64,000 nucleotides of DNA from Thermohalobaculum sp965247385 (GTDB lineage: Bacteria; Pseudomonadota; Alphaproteobacteria; Rhodobacterales; Rhodobacteraceae), in assembly GCA_965247385.1 (NCBI GenBank), contig CBDFHG010000002.1:310001-374000 (forward strand), read 5' to 3'. Positions 36,679-45,272 of the stretch are shown one piece after another. Position numbers and translations under genes: made by a program. Numbering within the stretch: position 1 is the stretch's first letter; each line of letters starts with the position of its first letter. A model generated the notes under the pieces. It was not told where the DNA came from and did not search any database. It saw only the letters and a program-made list of their open reading frames with translations.

Positions 36679-37296
36679 TCAGGTCTGAGCGAAGCGCCAC
36701 GGGAGCAACTCGTCGAGTTTGGTGATTTTGTGATCGGCGATGCGACTGAGCACATCGGTCAGCCAGGCCTGGGGATCGACGCCGTTGAGCCTGGCGGTCT
36801 CGATCAGGGTATAGGCGATGGCGGCGGATTTACCGCCAGCCTCTGAGCCGACAAAAAGATAATTCTTGCGACCCAGGGCTATCGGCTTCATGGCGCGTTC
36901 GGCGGAATTGTTGTCGATCTCCAGAAAGCCGTGGTCGAGATACGGGCGCAGGCGCCTCATCCGGGTCAGGGCGTAGCGGATCGCCTTGGCGAGTTCGGAC
37001 TTGCCGGAGATCTTTGGCAGCCGGGTTTGCAGCCAGGCTTCCAGAGCATCGAAGATCGGTTTGGCGCGGGCTTGCCGGAGTTGGACCCGCTCAATGGGCA
37101 CACTGCCGCGGGCATCCTTTTCGACGACGTAGAGCCCGGCGATGCGCTTGATGGCTTCCTCGGCGATGATCGAGCCCTCCGACTGGAAGACATCGGTGAA
37201 CTTGCGCCGGATATGGGCCATGCAGGCGACTTCATCGACACCACCGGATCGGTAGAGCTCGTTGAACCCGGCATAGCCGTCAGGGGTCGCCAGGTG
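36679..37296 (-). pseudogene. IS66 TnpC transposase, C-terminal half
   Basis: Begins at HLATPDGYAGFNELYRSGGV with the VACMAHIRRKF motif and continues through the DNNSAERAMKPIALGRKNYL block, containing the catalytic Glu, to a stop at 36679-36681. The zinc-finger and first catalytic Asp regions are deleted. Confidence 0.85.
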
Positions 37297-37616
37297 CGCA
37301 GCGGCGCGCGCCAATCGATGCCCTCCAACAGCATCGCCAGTTGCGCCGATGTCACCGACAACCTGCCATGCGCCGGCGATGGCCAGACGAACCTGCCGCG
37401 CTCCAGACGCTTGGAAAACAGACACGCCCCTTGCCCGTCCCACCATATGACCTTGATCAGATCGCCGCGCCGTCCCCGGAACACGAACAGGTGCCCGGAA
37501 TACGGGTCCTGCTCCAGAACCTTCTCGGCCAGCGCCGACAAACCGTTGAACCCCTTGCGCATATCGGTAACGCCAGCCGCCAGCCAGACCTTCGTCTGCA
37601 CGGGAACCGGGATCAT
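37297..37616 (-). pseudogene. IS66 TnpB, truncated at its C-terminus
   Basis: A near-complete TnpB (107 of about 115 residues): MIPVPVQTKVWLAAGVTDMR, then HLFVFRGRRGDLIKVIWWDG. After DWRAPLRTWRP it runs into tnpC sequence through the deletion joint. TnpB is required for IS66 transposition; its exact role is unresolved. Confidence 0.85.
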
Positions 37617-37975
37617 GCGCTCAGACCTCGCGCCAACAGCACCACCATGTCCGGATCAAAGGCACCGCTGAGCGTCAGACGATGGCCCGATGGAAGGGCA
37701 ATCTCGATCCGACCGTCGCTGACAGGGCTGATCGGCTCCGGCGCGGCGGTGATCGCAGTCGACATCACCTCGACAGGCAGGAAAAACACCCCATCACCAC
37801 CTGGCCCAAACCGCGGATCACGACGCCACGCGAACACCATGGTCGCGCTCAGCCCGTGATGGCGCGCCACCGACGCAACCGAAGCCCCAGGCTCAAGCGC
37901 CTCGGCCACAACACGGCGCTTGAACGCATTCGAGTAGCTCCGCCGATTGCCTCTACGATGATCCATCAAGTTCAA
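37613..37975 (-). CDS. IS66 TnpA (Orf1) accessory protein
   Basis: A 120-residue protein with an N-terminal IS3-Orf1-like helix-turn-helix: SYSNAFKRRVVAEALEPGAS, then VARHHGLSATMVFAWRR. Its stop overlaps the tnpB start (ATGA), the standard IS66 gene coupling. It appears intact. It is a likely DNA-binding accessory subunit of the transposase. Confidence 0.85.
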   Translation of the reverse strand: MNLMDHRRGNRRSYSNAFKRRVVAEALEPGASVASVARHHGLSATMVFAWRRDPRFGPGGDGVFFLPVEVMSTAITAAPEPISPVSDGRIEIALPSGHRLTLSGAFDPDMVVLLARGLSA

Positions 37976-38811
37976 GTGTCCTCGTAATTCAAACGGACAT
38001 TATCGCCCGCGATCACGCGAAGACTCGCACGCCAATCACAAACCCTTCAAGGGCGGGGAGACCGGACGGTTACCCATCAACAACGCCTCGATGTGGTACA
38101 AACCGCTCGATATCTTCATCATGCCGTTCATTTTCCGCGATCGCGAGCACGCCAATGCGGTGATCAGTGGTCAGGTTGGGCGGGACCTGTTTGAGAATTA
38201 CCGCAACGCCAGCGGAAACCGCATTCTCTCTGTTTTTGAATGGGGCGACCGCGCGATTTTCAACTCAAAGCGTGCGATCAACCATCCCGACGATCTTAAA
38301 GGCGTGAAAATTCGTGTGCCCAAGAACGCTGTCATGGTCGATACGTACAACGCGTTTGGCGCAACGGCGACTGCGATTGACTGGGGCGAGTTGTATAACG
38401 CGCTGCAGCAAGGCTTGGCTGACGGTCTGGAAGGTCCTCCCCAAGGCATGCTGGATATGAAGTTCAATGACTTCCTGAGCTACTATTCCTACATCAACGT
38501 TTACTACGGCACGGCTGTCATTATCATTAATGACGACTTGTTGAATGGCCTGTCCGAAGAAAACAGAGCCGCCGTTCTGCGGGCCGGCGAAGAAGCAGGA
38601 ACCTACCAGCGCTGGCTGTCCACAGTTTCACATCTGAAAGGGCTGTCCACGATGAAAGAGCTGGGTGTGAATGTAAACGTGGTTGCAGACAAGCAGGCAT
38701 TTGTCGAACGTATACAACCGATCTGGACGCAATATCGCGAGATCATCGGTGATGAATGGTTCGACGCAGTGCTGGCCGCTGAATAGCCAGTTGTCTGATA
38801 CCTAAGAAACG

Positions 38812-38850
38812 GGGCGCACCGCTTGAGCATCACGCACAAGCGGCGCGCCC
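38812..38850 (+). terminator. Hairpin between dctP and dctQ
   Basis: Arms GGGCGCACCGCTT (38812-38824) and AAGCGGCGCGCCC (38838-38850) pair with one mismatch around a 13-bp loop; no U-run follows (AAATATTATT). Such hairpins after a binding-protein gene often cause partial termination or protect the 3' end, giving more binding protein than permease. Confidence 0.55.
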
Positions 38851-38946
38851 AAATATTATTCTGGTACAGTATCCAAACTCGGTTGGCCCAAAAAGAAACC
38901 GTTCAGCCACCAAAATACCTATCAAATGAATGTGCGCGAGGGCAAC

Positions 38947-39462
38947 ATGAAAGAATTATTCAAGAAATCAGTTGATTTGATAGATCAGTATCTTGAAAAG
39001 ACTATGATCACCATTTTGATATCGACTCTTGTTCTCTGTTTAACCTATTCGTCATTTGTCAGATACTTCATCACCAATCCGTTTTTTACATCACTGACTC
39101 ACAAAACTGAAGAACTGGCGCTTTTTTCATTCACCTGGATGCTGTATTGGGGCGCTTCTCTTGCGACCAAAGACAACGCGCATTTCCGCATTGATGCTCA
39201 GTTCGCGAAGCTACCTGAAAGCCTGCAGCGCTGGAAATATCTGCTCGGTGACATCGTTTGGTTGGGTTTCAACGTGTTTGTTGTGTGGCAGGGGTGGTTG
39301 TTGACACGATCTTCAATCGTCCGCCCGCAGTTCAGCCTATCAATGGAAATACACATGGCTTTCATCTATGGCGTCATCCCGCTGACGTTCCTCGTGACGA
39401 TTGTTCGACTGCTCCAAATTTACTACCGCGACGTTGAAAGCGTGGATGTCGACCATGTCTGA
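38947..39462 (+). CDS. dctQ: TRAP transporter small permease DctQ
   Basis: About 171 residues with four membrane helices, including MITILISTLVLCLTYSSFVRYF and the conserved EELALFSFTWMLYWGASLAT. The ATG at 38947 is chosen because GAGGG lies 5 bp upstream; an in-frame ATG at 38926 has no such site. DctQ binds the large permease DctM and is required for Na+-coupled import of the substrate delivered by DctP. G+C content is visibly below that of the core genes. Confidence 0.9.
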   Translation: MKELFKKSVDLIDQYLEKTMITILISTLVLCLTYSSFVRYFITNPFFTSLTHKTEELALFSFTWMLYWGASLATKDNAHFRIDAQFAKLPESLQRWKYLLGDIVWLGFNVFVVWQGWLLTRSSIVRPQFSLSMEIHMAFIYGVIPLTFLVTIVRLLQIYYRDVESVDVDHV

Positions 39463-40747
39463 AGCATACATTGTTTGGGTCCTGTTCGGCGGCCTAGGAA
39501 TAACACTTCTGATGGGCATCCCCGTCGGCTATGCTCTTGGAATTGCGACCACTCTGGCCTTGCTTCTCACGAAAATCCCATTGGTCTATATGGCTCAGAC
39601 GCTTTACACTGGCGTTGGGCTATTTCCATTGATCGCCATTCCCGGTTTTATTCTGGCGGGTCAACTGATGGAACGCTCCAAGCTGACTAATCGGATCATC
39701 GACATAATCAACGTATCTATCGGCAATATTCCCGGTGGACTCGCGGTGGTGACCATCGTCGCGTGCATGTTTTTTGCTTCCCTGACCGGCTCAGGTCCGG
39801 CAACCACCGCGGCGATCGGCGGAATAATGATCCCAGCCATGATCAGAGCAGGATATCCCGTCCCATTCGCCGCGGCAGTCGCGGCGGTGGGCGGGACGTT
39901 GGGTATCCTGATCCCTCCTTCAAACCCAATGATCATATATGCGGTGGTCGCTAATGTTTCTGTCGCGGGTTTGTTCCTATCAGGCGTCCTTCCAGGGCTT
40001 TTGCTGGCAACCGGTCTGGCAACTTACTGCTTTGCAATCGGACGTATTCGTAGCTATCGCGCCACAGGGATAAGTTTTAATATAACCGCGTTTCTCAAGG
40101 CTCTTTGGCTTGGTAAATACGCGATGTTGATGCCAGTGATCGTCCTAGGTTCGATTTACGGTGGCTTTGCGACCCCAACGGAAGCTTCCATGCTGGCGGT
40201 CGTCTATTCCGGCGGCTATGGCCTACTGGCAAGAAAATTCAACTATCAAGTTATCTTCGAATCGATGATAAGCACCGGCCGGTTGACAGGTGCTGTCCTG
40301 ATCATCATGGGGCCAGCCACCGCGTTTGGAAAACTGCTCACACTATATCAGATTCCCAATCAGATATCGGACGCGATCACGTCGTTCTCCACAAATCCGC
40401 TTATTGTGCTTTTGCTGATTGGGGTCTTCTTGGTCCTTGTGGGCATGTTCATGGAAACGTTGAGCACAATCGTTCTTTTGACACCGGTGTTTCTACCTGC
40501 CTTGTTGCTACTGGGCGTCGATCCGGTCCAATTCGGAATACTGTTTGTTGTCTTGTCAGAAGTCGGATTTTTAACTCCTCCGCTGGGCGTCAATCTCTAT
40601 GTTGCTTCCGCTCTCACCGATACATCCGTAGAGAAAGTCAGTGTTGCTGTCCTTCCGTTTGTCGGCGTGTTATTGGCATTTTGCGTTATACTGATATTGT
40701 TTCCTTGGCTTTCAACGATTGGCTATCAGATGTTCACCGGACGGTAG
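39446..40747 (+). CDS. dctM: TRAP transporter large permease DctM
   Basis: About 433 residues with roughly twelve hydrophobic helices. Typical blocks are LLMGIPVGYALGIATTLAL, IPGFILAGQLMERSKLTNRI, FASLTGSGPATTAAIGGIM and ILIPPSNPMIIYAVVANVS, with the Na+/substrate hairpin motifs. The ATG at 39446 overlaps dctQ by 17 bp; another in-frame ATG is at 39455. It forms the membrane channel of the importer. Confidence 0.93.
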   Translation: MSTMSEAYIVWVLFGGLGITLLMGIPVGYALGIATTLALLLTKIPLVYMAQTLYTGVGLFPLIAIPGFILAGQLMERSKLTNRIIDIINVSIGNIPGGLAVVTIVACMFFASLTGSGPATTAAIGGIMIPAMIRAGYPVPFAAAVAAVGGTLGILIPPSNPMIIYAVVANVSVAGLFLSGVLPGLLLATGLATYCFAIGRIRSYRATGISFNITAFLKALWLGKYAMLMPVIVLGSIYGGFATPTEASMLAVVYSGGYGLLARKFNYQVIFESMISTGRLTGAVLIIMGPATAFGKLLTLYQIPNQISDAITSFSTNPLIVLLLIGVFLVLVGMFMETLSTIVLLTPVFLPALLLLGVDPVQFGILFVVLSEVGFLTPPLGVNLYVASALTDTSVEKVSVAVLPFVGVLLAFCVILILFPWLSTIGYQMFTGR

Positions 40748-40787
40748 GCGAAAGAAATGCAAAAAGTGAATTGCTCGACAGGATGCT

Positions 40788-41567
40788 ATGCCCGGGATGC
40801 TTGAAATAATCAGTACGAGATTGGAGACACTTTCAGCCAACGCAGGCAAGTTGGTAAAACATCGTCAGTTGTCAGAAGCCATATTGTCGCTGGTAGCTGA
40901 CGAAGTTCTGAAGCCCGGTGACAGGTTGCCCCCAGAAGCGGTTTTTGCACAATCCCTGCCATTCAGTCTTGGCACAATTCAGAAAGCGATGCGCAACCTG
41001 TCTGAATTGGGTGTTGTTAGCCGCCGAGCCGGCCGGGGCACTGTTATCGCCGAAAGAACCGGGGAGATTTTCGACCTTTGGCAGTTTCGTTTCGTCGACA
41101 GGGATCAGAACACTGTCTTTCCGGTTTTCAGCTCTGTTACAAAACTGGACCGGGTTAGACGAAACGGAATCTGGAGCAAATTCCTGGGAGACGAAGAAAC
41201 CTATGTCCGGATTGAACGCGAGATCCGTGTTGACAATCGGTTCAAGCTTTTGAGTTTTTTCTACCTCTCAGACAGAAGATTCGGCTCTGTCGCAGACCGT
41301 GACCCGGCAGAATTGGAAGGTGTGCATCTCCACGCAATTATCCGAAGGGAATTTGGAGTGAGTACAGATCGGACGAACAACCGTGTCGTGTGTTCGACCA
41401 TTCCAGATTCGATTTGCCTGCGTCTTAATCTGCCTTCCGCAGCGAGAGGGCTGGTGTGTCAGATACAGGGATTCACCAACGGGGATGAACCATTGTCCTT
41501 CCATGAAATTTACGTGCCAGCTGACGCAGATCCGATGGAGTTCAAGGAAGTGCGGCCCTCGCTGTGA
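40788..41567 (+). CDS. GntR-family (HutC/UTRA) transcriptional regulator
   Basis: A 259-residue regulator. The winged helix-turn-helix is LVADEVLKPGDRLPPEAVFA and on to SLGTIQKAMRNLSELGVVSR. The C-terminal UTRA effector domain includes FKLLSFFYLSDRRFG and ARGLVCQIQGFTNGDEPLSF. It follows dctM by 40 bp on the same strand and probably senses the transported acid or a product, controlling the divergent promoters at the 36035-36089 operator. That link is inference. Confidence 0.88.
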   Translation: MPGMLEIISTRLETLSANAGKLVKHRQLSEAILSLVADEVLKPGDRLPPEAVFAQSLPFSLGTIQKAMRNLSELGVVSRRAGRGTVIAERTGEIFDLWQFRFVDRDQNTVFPVFSSVTKLDRVRRNGIWSKFLGDEETYVRIEREIRVDNRFKLLSFFYLSDRRFGSVADRDPAELEGVHLHAIIRREFGVSTDRTNNRVVCSTIPDSICLRLNLPSAARGLVCQIQGFTNGDEPLSFHEIYVPADADPMEFKEVRPSL

Positions 41568-41636
41568 ACGCGCGTTTGCCGAATGCCAAAGTCCTGATCG
41601 GCGACAAAGGCTATAGCGCCTGTCGCGGGGAATCAG
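41564..41636 (+). pseudogene. IS5-type transposase fragment
   Basis: The frame reads NARLPNAKVLIGDKGYSA, matching the second catalytic block (xLxGDKGYDS) of IS5-type transposases. It overlaps the last codons of the GntR gene in another frame and stops being recognisable at about 41620, just before a GGDEF remnant. Confidence 0.5.
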
Positions 41637-41637
41637 C

Positions 41638-41775
41638 CGGATCGGCGACGAGTTGGACAGCGGCTTGCAGGAGGCGATCACCATGCACAGCATGGGTGAT
41701 CTGATTCACCGCGCTGACGGGCTGCTGTACAGGGCCAAGAAGCTGGGGCGGAATAGGGAGGAGACGGATATGTGA
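41638..41775 (+). pseudogene. Diguanylate cyclase (GGDEF) C-terminal remnant
   Basis: About 45 codons ending MGDLIHRADGLLYRAKKLGR, then NREETDM and a stop at 41773-41775. The ADxALYxAKxxGRN signature is the end of GGDEF domains, which make cyclic di-GMP. The catalytic GGDEF loop itself is missing. Confidence 0.65.
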
Positions 41776-41799
41776 AGGGAGGCGGTTGTGGTGATAACC

Positions 41800-42477
41800 T
41801 CACCCCGCCCGGATCACCCCGCCCTCCAGCCTGACAGTCCGGTCCATGCGCCCCGCCAAATCATGGTTGTGGGTTGTGATCAGGGCGGCCAGGCCGGTTT
41901 CGCGGACCACCTCCAGCAACATGTCGAAGACCCGGCCGGCGGTCTCCGGGTCGAGGTTGCCGGTGGGCTCGTCGGCCAACAATACGCGGGGATTGTTGGC
42001 CAGTGCCCGGCAGATGGCGACGCGTTGTTGCTCGCCGCCGGAAAGTTCGGCTGGCTGGTGGGTTCGCCGCTCGGACAGGCCGACGCGGTCGAGGAGTTCA
42101 GCGGCACGGGTCAGCGCGGCTGGTTTGCTCTGTCCAGCCGTCATCAGGGGGATCGCGAGGTTCTCCTCGGCGGTGAAATCCGGCAGCAGGTGGTGGAACT
42201 GGTAGACGAAGCCCAGAAGCCGCCGCCGGGCCGCCGTGCGGGTGCTGTCGTCGAGGCCGGATAACACCTGGCCCTCAATGGACACGGTGCCCGCAGACGG
42301 GGTGTCGAGCAGGCCGGCTATCTGCAGCAGGGTCGATTTGCCACCGCCCGAGGGTGCAACCAGTGCCACGATCTCGCCGGGCTGGACGGCGAGGTTGGTG
42401 CCCTTCAGCACCTCCAGGGTCTTGCGGCCCTGGGTGAAGTTGCGGGTGATGGCATCGAGTTTGAGGGACTCACTCAT
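41800..42477 (-). CDS. lolD: Lipoprotein-releasing ABC transporter ATP-binding protein LolD
   Basis: A 225-residue ABC ATPase. Walker A is APSGGGKST (an unusual Ala first), the signature LSGGEQQRVAICRAL, Walker B VLLADEPTGNLD and the switch His in ITTHNHD. The ATG at 42475-42477 overlaps the end of lolC by 8 bp. With LolC it energises release of outer-membrane lipoproteins from the inner membrane to LolA. Confidence 0.93.
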   Translation of the reverse strand: MSESLKLDAITRNFTQGRKTLEVLKGTNLAVQPGEIVALVAPSGGGKSTLLQIAGLLDTPSAGTVSIEGQVLSGLDDSTRTAARRRLLGFVYQFHHLLPDFTAEENLAIPLMTAGQSKPAALTRAAELLDRVGLSERRTHQPAELSGGEQQRVAICRALANNPRVLLADEPTGNLDPETAGRVFDMLLEVVRETGLAALITTHNHDLAGRMDRTVRLEGGVIRAG

Positions 42478-43753
42478 AACGCAGCGCCTCGACCGGGTCG
42501 AGGCGCGCCGCGCGCCGGGCCGGGTAGAGCGTGGCGAGGAAGGCGAACAGCAGCGAGACCGAGCAGGTGAGCACCACATCGCCGATTTGCAGAACGGCGG
42601 GCAGCCGGGTCAGGAAGCGAAGCTCAGGGTCCCATACGGATGTGCCGGTGACCACCTCGACCAGCGTTTGAATCTCGTGGATATAGGTCACGAACAGCGC
42701 CCCGGCGACAACGCCGAGCAGCGTGCCGACAGTGCCGATGGCCGCACCGCAGATGAAGAAGATGCGCAGGATCGCGCCCCGGGTCATGCCGAAGGTACGC
42801 ATGATGGCGATGTGGCGGCCCTTCTCCTTCACCAGCATGATCAGGCCGGAGACGATGTTCAGCGCGACGATGACGAAGATCAGGGAGAGGATGATGAACA
42901 TCACATTGGCCTCGACCTTCAGGGCCGAGATGAAGCTGCCATTGGCGCGCTGCCAGTTCCACAGATAGGCCTCCGGACCGATCAGCGGGTAGATCTCGGC
43001 GCCGACCTCTTCGACCCGGTCGGGTTCGGAGACCATCACCTCGATGCCGCTGACCGTATCGTATTTTCTGAAGTAGGCCTGGGCCTCCTCCAGCGGCATG
43101 AAGACGAAGACCTTGTCGTATTCACTCATGCCGATGCGGAAGATGTAGGTGACCGGGTAGGATTTGATCCGGGGGGCGACGCCGAACGGGGTGCTGAGGC
43201 CGCGCGGGCTGATCAGGGTGATGTTATCGCCGACGCCGAGACGCAGCTTGCGCGCCAGACCGGCGCCGATGGCGACGCCCTGGTCGTAATTGTCGAGGCT
43301 GCCGGTGGATTCCTCCGGGTTGGCAACGCCGGGCAGGCTGAGAACGTCGGCCTTGCGCAGGCCCCGAATCAGGGCGCCGGAGTTGCCTGCGTTGCTGGAG
43401 CCCATGACTTGGCCTTCGATCATTGGTGCCGCGCGGGTGACGTTGGGGTTTTGAGCGATAGCGCCCGCTATCGCGTCGTAACCCGGCAAGCCGCCCTGGG
43501 TTGAGGGCAACACGACGATATGCGCCTGGGCACCGAGGATGCGCCCGACCAGTTCGGCCCGAAAGCCGTTCATCACCGACATCACCACGATCAGGGTGCC
43601 AACACCCAGCAGGATGCCCGCCAGCGAGAACCCGGCGATGACCGAGATCGCACCCTCCTTGCGCCGGGCGCGCAGGTAACGCCAGGCGATCATCCATTCG
43701 AGCCGCGAAAACGCGCTCGGGGCTTGATTGGGGGCGTTGTTGGTGTTGCTCAC
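42470..43753 (-). CDS. lolC: Lipoprotein-releasing permease LolC/LolE
   Basis: A 427-residue permease with four membrane helices and a large periplasmic domain between the first and second. N-terminal FSRLEWMIAWRYLRARRKEG and VIAGFSLAGILLGVGTLIVV, and C-terminal ALNIVSGLIMLVKEKGRHIA with IAIMRTFGMTRGAIL, are typical of LolC/E. Alphaproteobacteria usually have one such homodimeric subunit. It lies 7 bp downstream of proS on the same strand, a common arrangement. Confidence 0.93.
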   Translation of the reverse strand: MSNTNNAPNQAPSAFSRLEWMIAWRYLRARRKEGAISVIAGFSLAGILLGVGTLIVVMSVMNGFRAELVGRILGAQAHIVVLPSTQGGLPGYDAIAGAIAQNPNVTRAAPMIEGQVMGSSNAGNSGALIRGLRKADVLSLPGVANPEESTGSLDNYDQGVAIGAGLARKLRLGVGDNITLISPRGLSTPFGVAPRIKSYPVTYIFRIGMSEYDKVFVFMPLEEAQAYFRKYDTVSGIEVMVSEPDRVEEVGAEIYPLIGPEAYLWNWQRANGSFISALKVEANVMFIILSLIFVIVALNIVSGLIMLVKEKGRHIAIMRTFGMTRGAILRIFFICGAAIGTVGTLLGVVAGALFVTYIHEIQTLVEVVTGTSVWDPELRFLTRLPAVLQIGDVVLTCSVSLLFAFLATLYPARRAARLDPVEALRYE

Positions 43754-43760
43754 CCTGCCC

Positions 43761-45101
43761 TCATAATCCCTGGTAAACTTCGTTCATGCACGCAACCGCC
43801 GCCTGGGGCGACAGTTCCTCGGTCTCGCCGCTGCGCCGCGAGGTGACCTCGACGACACCGTTTTTCAGGCCGCGCGGGCCGATCGTGATGCGCCAGGGCA
43901 GGCCGATCAGCTCCATGGTGGCGAACTTGGCCCCTGCCCGCTCGTCGCGGTCATCGTAGAGCACGTCGAGGCCGGCGGCGGCGAGATCGGCATAGAGCGC
44001 ATCGCAGGCGGCGTCGACGGCCTCATCGCCCTGCTTGAGGTTGATCATACCGACATGGAACGGGGTGACGTTTTCGGGCCAGATGATGCCTTTGTCGTCA
44101 TGGCTGGCCTCAATGATGGCGCCGACAAGGCGGCTGACGCCGATGCCGTAGCTGCCGCTGTGGACCGCCACTTTTTCACCCTCGCGCGTGGTCACCGTCG
44201 CGCCCAGCGGCTCGGAATACTTGGTGCCGAAGTAGAAGATGTGGCCAACCTCGATGCCGCGCGCGGTGACGCGGCGGTCCTCGGGAACTTCGGCGTGGAA
44301 CAGCGTCTCGTCATGGGTGTCATCGGTGCGGGCGTAGGAGCCGGTCCACTGATCGAAGATACCTTGCAACTGCGCCGGGTCTTCATAGTCGATCGGGCGG
44401 TCGCCCAGGGTCAGGTCGACCAGATCGCGGTCGAGGAACACTTCCGATTCGCCGGTCTCGGCCAGGATCAGGAACTCATGCGCCAGGTCGCCGCCGATGG
44501 GGCCGCTCTCGGCCCGCATCGGCACCGCCTTCAGGCCCATGCGCTCGAAGGTACGCAGATAGCTGACCAGCATCTGGTTGTAGCTGTGGGTGGCACCGGC
44601 CTTGTCGAGGTCGAAGGAATAGGCATCCTTCATCAGGAATTCGCGCCCGCGCATGATGCCGAAGCGGGGCCGGACCTCGTCGCGGAACTTCCACTGGATG
44701 TGGTAGAGGTTCTTCGGCACATCGCGGTACGAGCCGCAATAGGCTTGGAACATCTCGGTGATCTGTTCCTCGTTGGTCGGGCCGTAGAGCATATCGCGAC
44801 CGTGGCGGTCCCTGATCCGCAGCATCTCCGGGCCATAGGCGTCGTAGCGCCCGCTCGCGCGCCACAGATCGGCGGACTGGATGGTCGGCATCAGAACCGG
44901 GATGGCACCGGCGCGCTGCTGCTCCTGATGCACGATCTCTTCGATCTTGCGAAGCACCTTGTAGCCCATGGGCAGCCAGGAATAGATTCCGGCGCTGGCC
45001 TGGCGCACCATTCCGGCGCGCAACATCAGCCGGTGCGAGACGATCTGGGCCTCGGCCGGGGTCTCTTTGAGCACCGGCAGAAAATAACGGGTCAGGCGCA
45101 T
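43761..45101 (-). CDS. proS: Prolyl-tRNA synthetase (short alphaproteobacterial form)
   Basis: A 446-residue class II synthetase. Motif 1 region is GIYSWLPMGYKVLRKIEEIV; motif 2 is FRDEVRPRFGIMRGREFLMK; motif 3 region is GSYGIGVSRLVGAIIEA; the anticodon domain includes ITIGPRGLKNGVVEV. It lacks the about 180-residue INS editing domain of longer bacterial ProRS, as is normal in alphaproteobacteria. First gene of the leftward proS-lolC-lolD operon. Confidence 0.96.
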   Translation of the reverse strand: MRLTRYFLPVLKETPAEAQIVSHRLMLRAGMVRQASAGIYSWLPMGYKVLRKIEEIVHQEQQRAGAIPVLMPTIQSADLWRASGRYDAYGPEMLRIRDRHGRDMLYGPTNEEQITEMFQAYCGSYRDVPKNLYHIQWKFRDEVRPRFGIMRGREFLMKDAYSFDLDKAGATHSYNQMLVSYLRTFERMGLKAVPMRAESGPIGGDLAHEFLILAETGESEVFLDRDLVDLTLGDRPIDYEDPAQLQGIFDQWTGSYARTDDTHDETLFHAEVPEDRRVTARGIEVGHIFYFGTKYSEPLGATVTTREGEKVAVHSGSYGIGVSRLVGAIIEASHDDKGIIWPENVTPFHVGMINLKQGDEAVDAACDALYADLAAAGLDVLYDDRDERAGAKFATMELIGLPWRITIGPRGLKNGVVEVTSRRSGETEELSPQAAVACMNEVYQGL

Positions 45102-45272
45102 GGGTGTCCTTGGCGGCTCGATTGGCGTGGGTCGCCGCCGGGTTTAGGCGACATGGCGCGGGAGGGCAAGCACGCCAAACCGGGACAGCGCGAAAAGCCG
45201 CACGCGGGGTAAACGGCGGGGCAATCGGGGAGCGGGCCAATCGCCGGGCCGCTGGTAGAAAGTACACCGTAG

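Larger units (their letters stand above)
36627..38073. mobile_element. IS66-family deletion derivative inside dctP
   Basis: A 1447-bp insert with ends GTAAGCGTCCGGTCTC and its near reverse complement, and an exact 8-bp target duplication CCATCAAC at 36619-36626 and 38074-38081. It carries tnpA and the beginning of tnpB, fused to the second half of tnpC by an internal deletion at about 37297; full IS66 elements are about 2.5 kb. It lacks the tnpC catalytic centre start, so it would need a transposase supplied in trans. It differs from the IS66-type copy at 45273. Confidence 0.92.
36297..38786 (+). pseudogene. dctP: TRAP transporter substrate-binding protein DctP, split by an IS66 element
   Basis: 5' part 36297-36626: signal peptide (ALKTSLTAGLLAGFVAGTAA, QAQ) and the mature start TLKLAHGLPPGSAYDMGANR with the LAHGLP motif. 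3' part 38082-38786: NASMWYKPLDIFIMPFIF, then GVKIRVPKNAVMVDTYNAFG and ATAIDWGELYNALQQGLADG (substrate-binding Arg and Trp regions). Removing the insert and one CCATCAAC restores a continuous frame (VAINNASMW) of about 345 residues. The protein would bind an organic acid in the periplasm for the DctQM permease. Confidence 0.9.
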
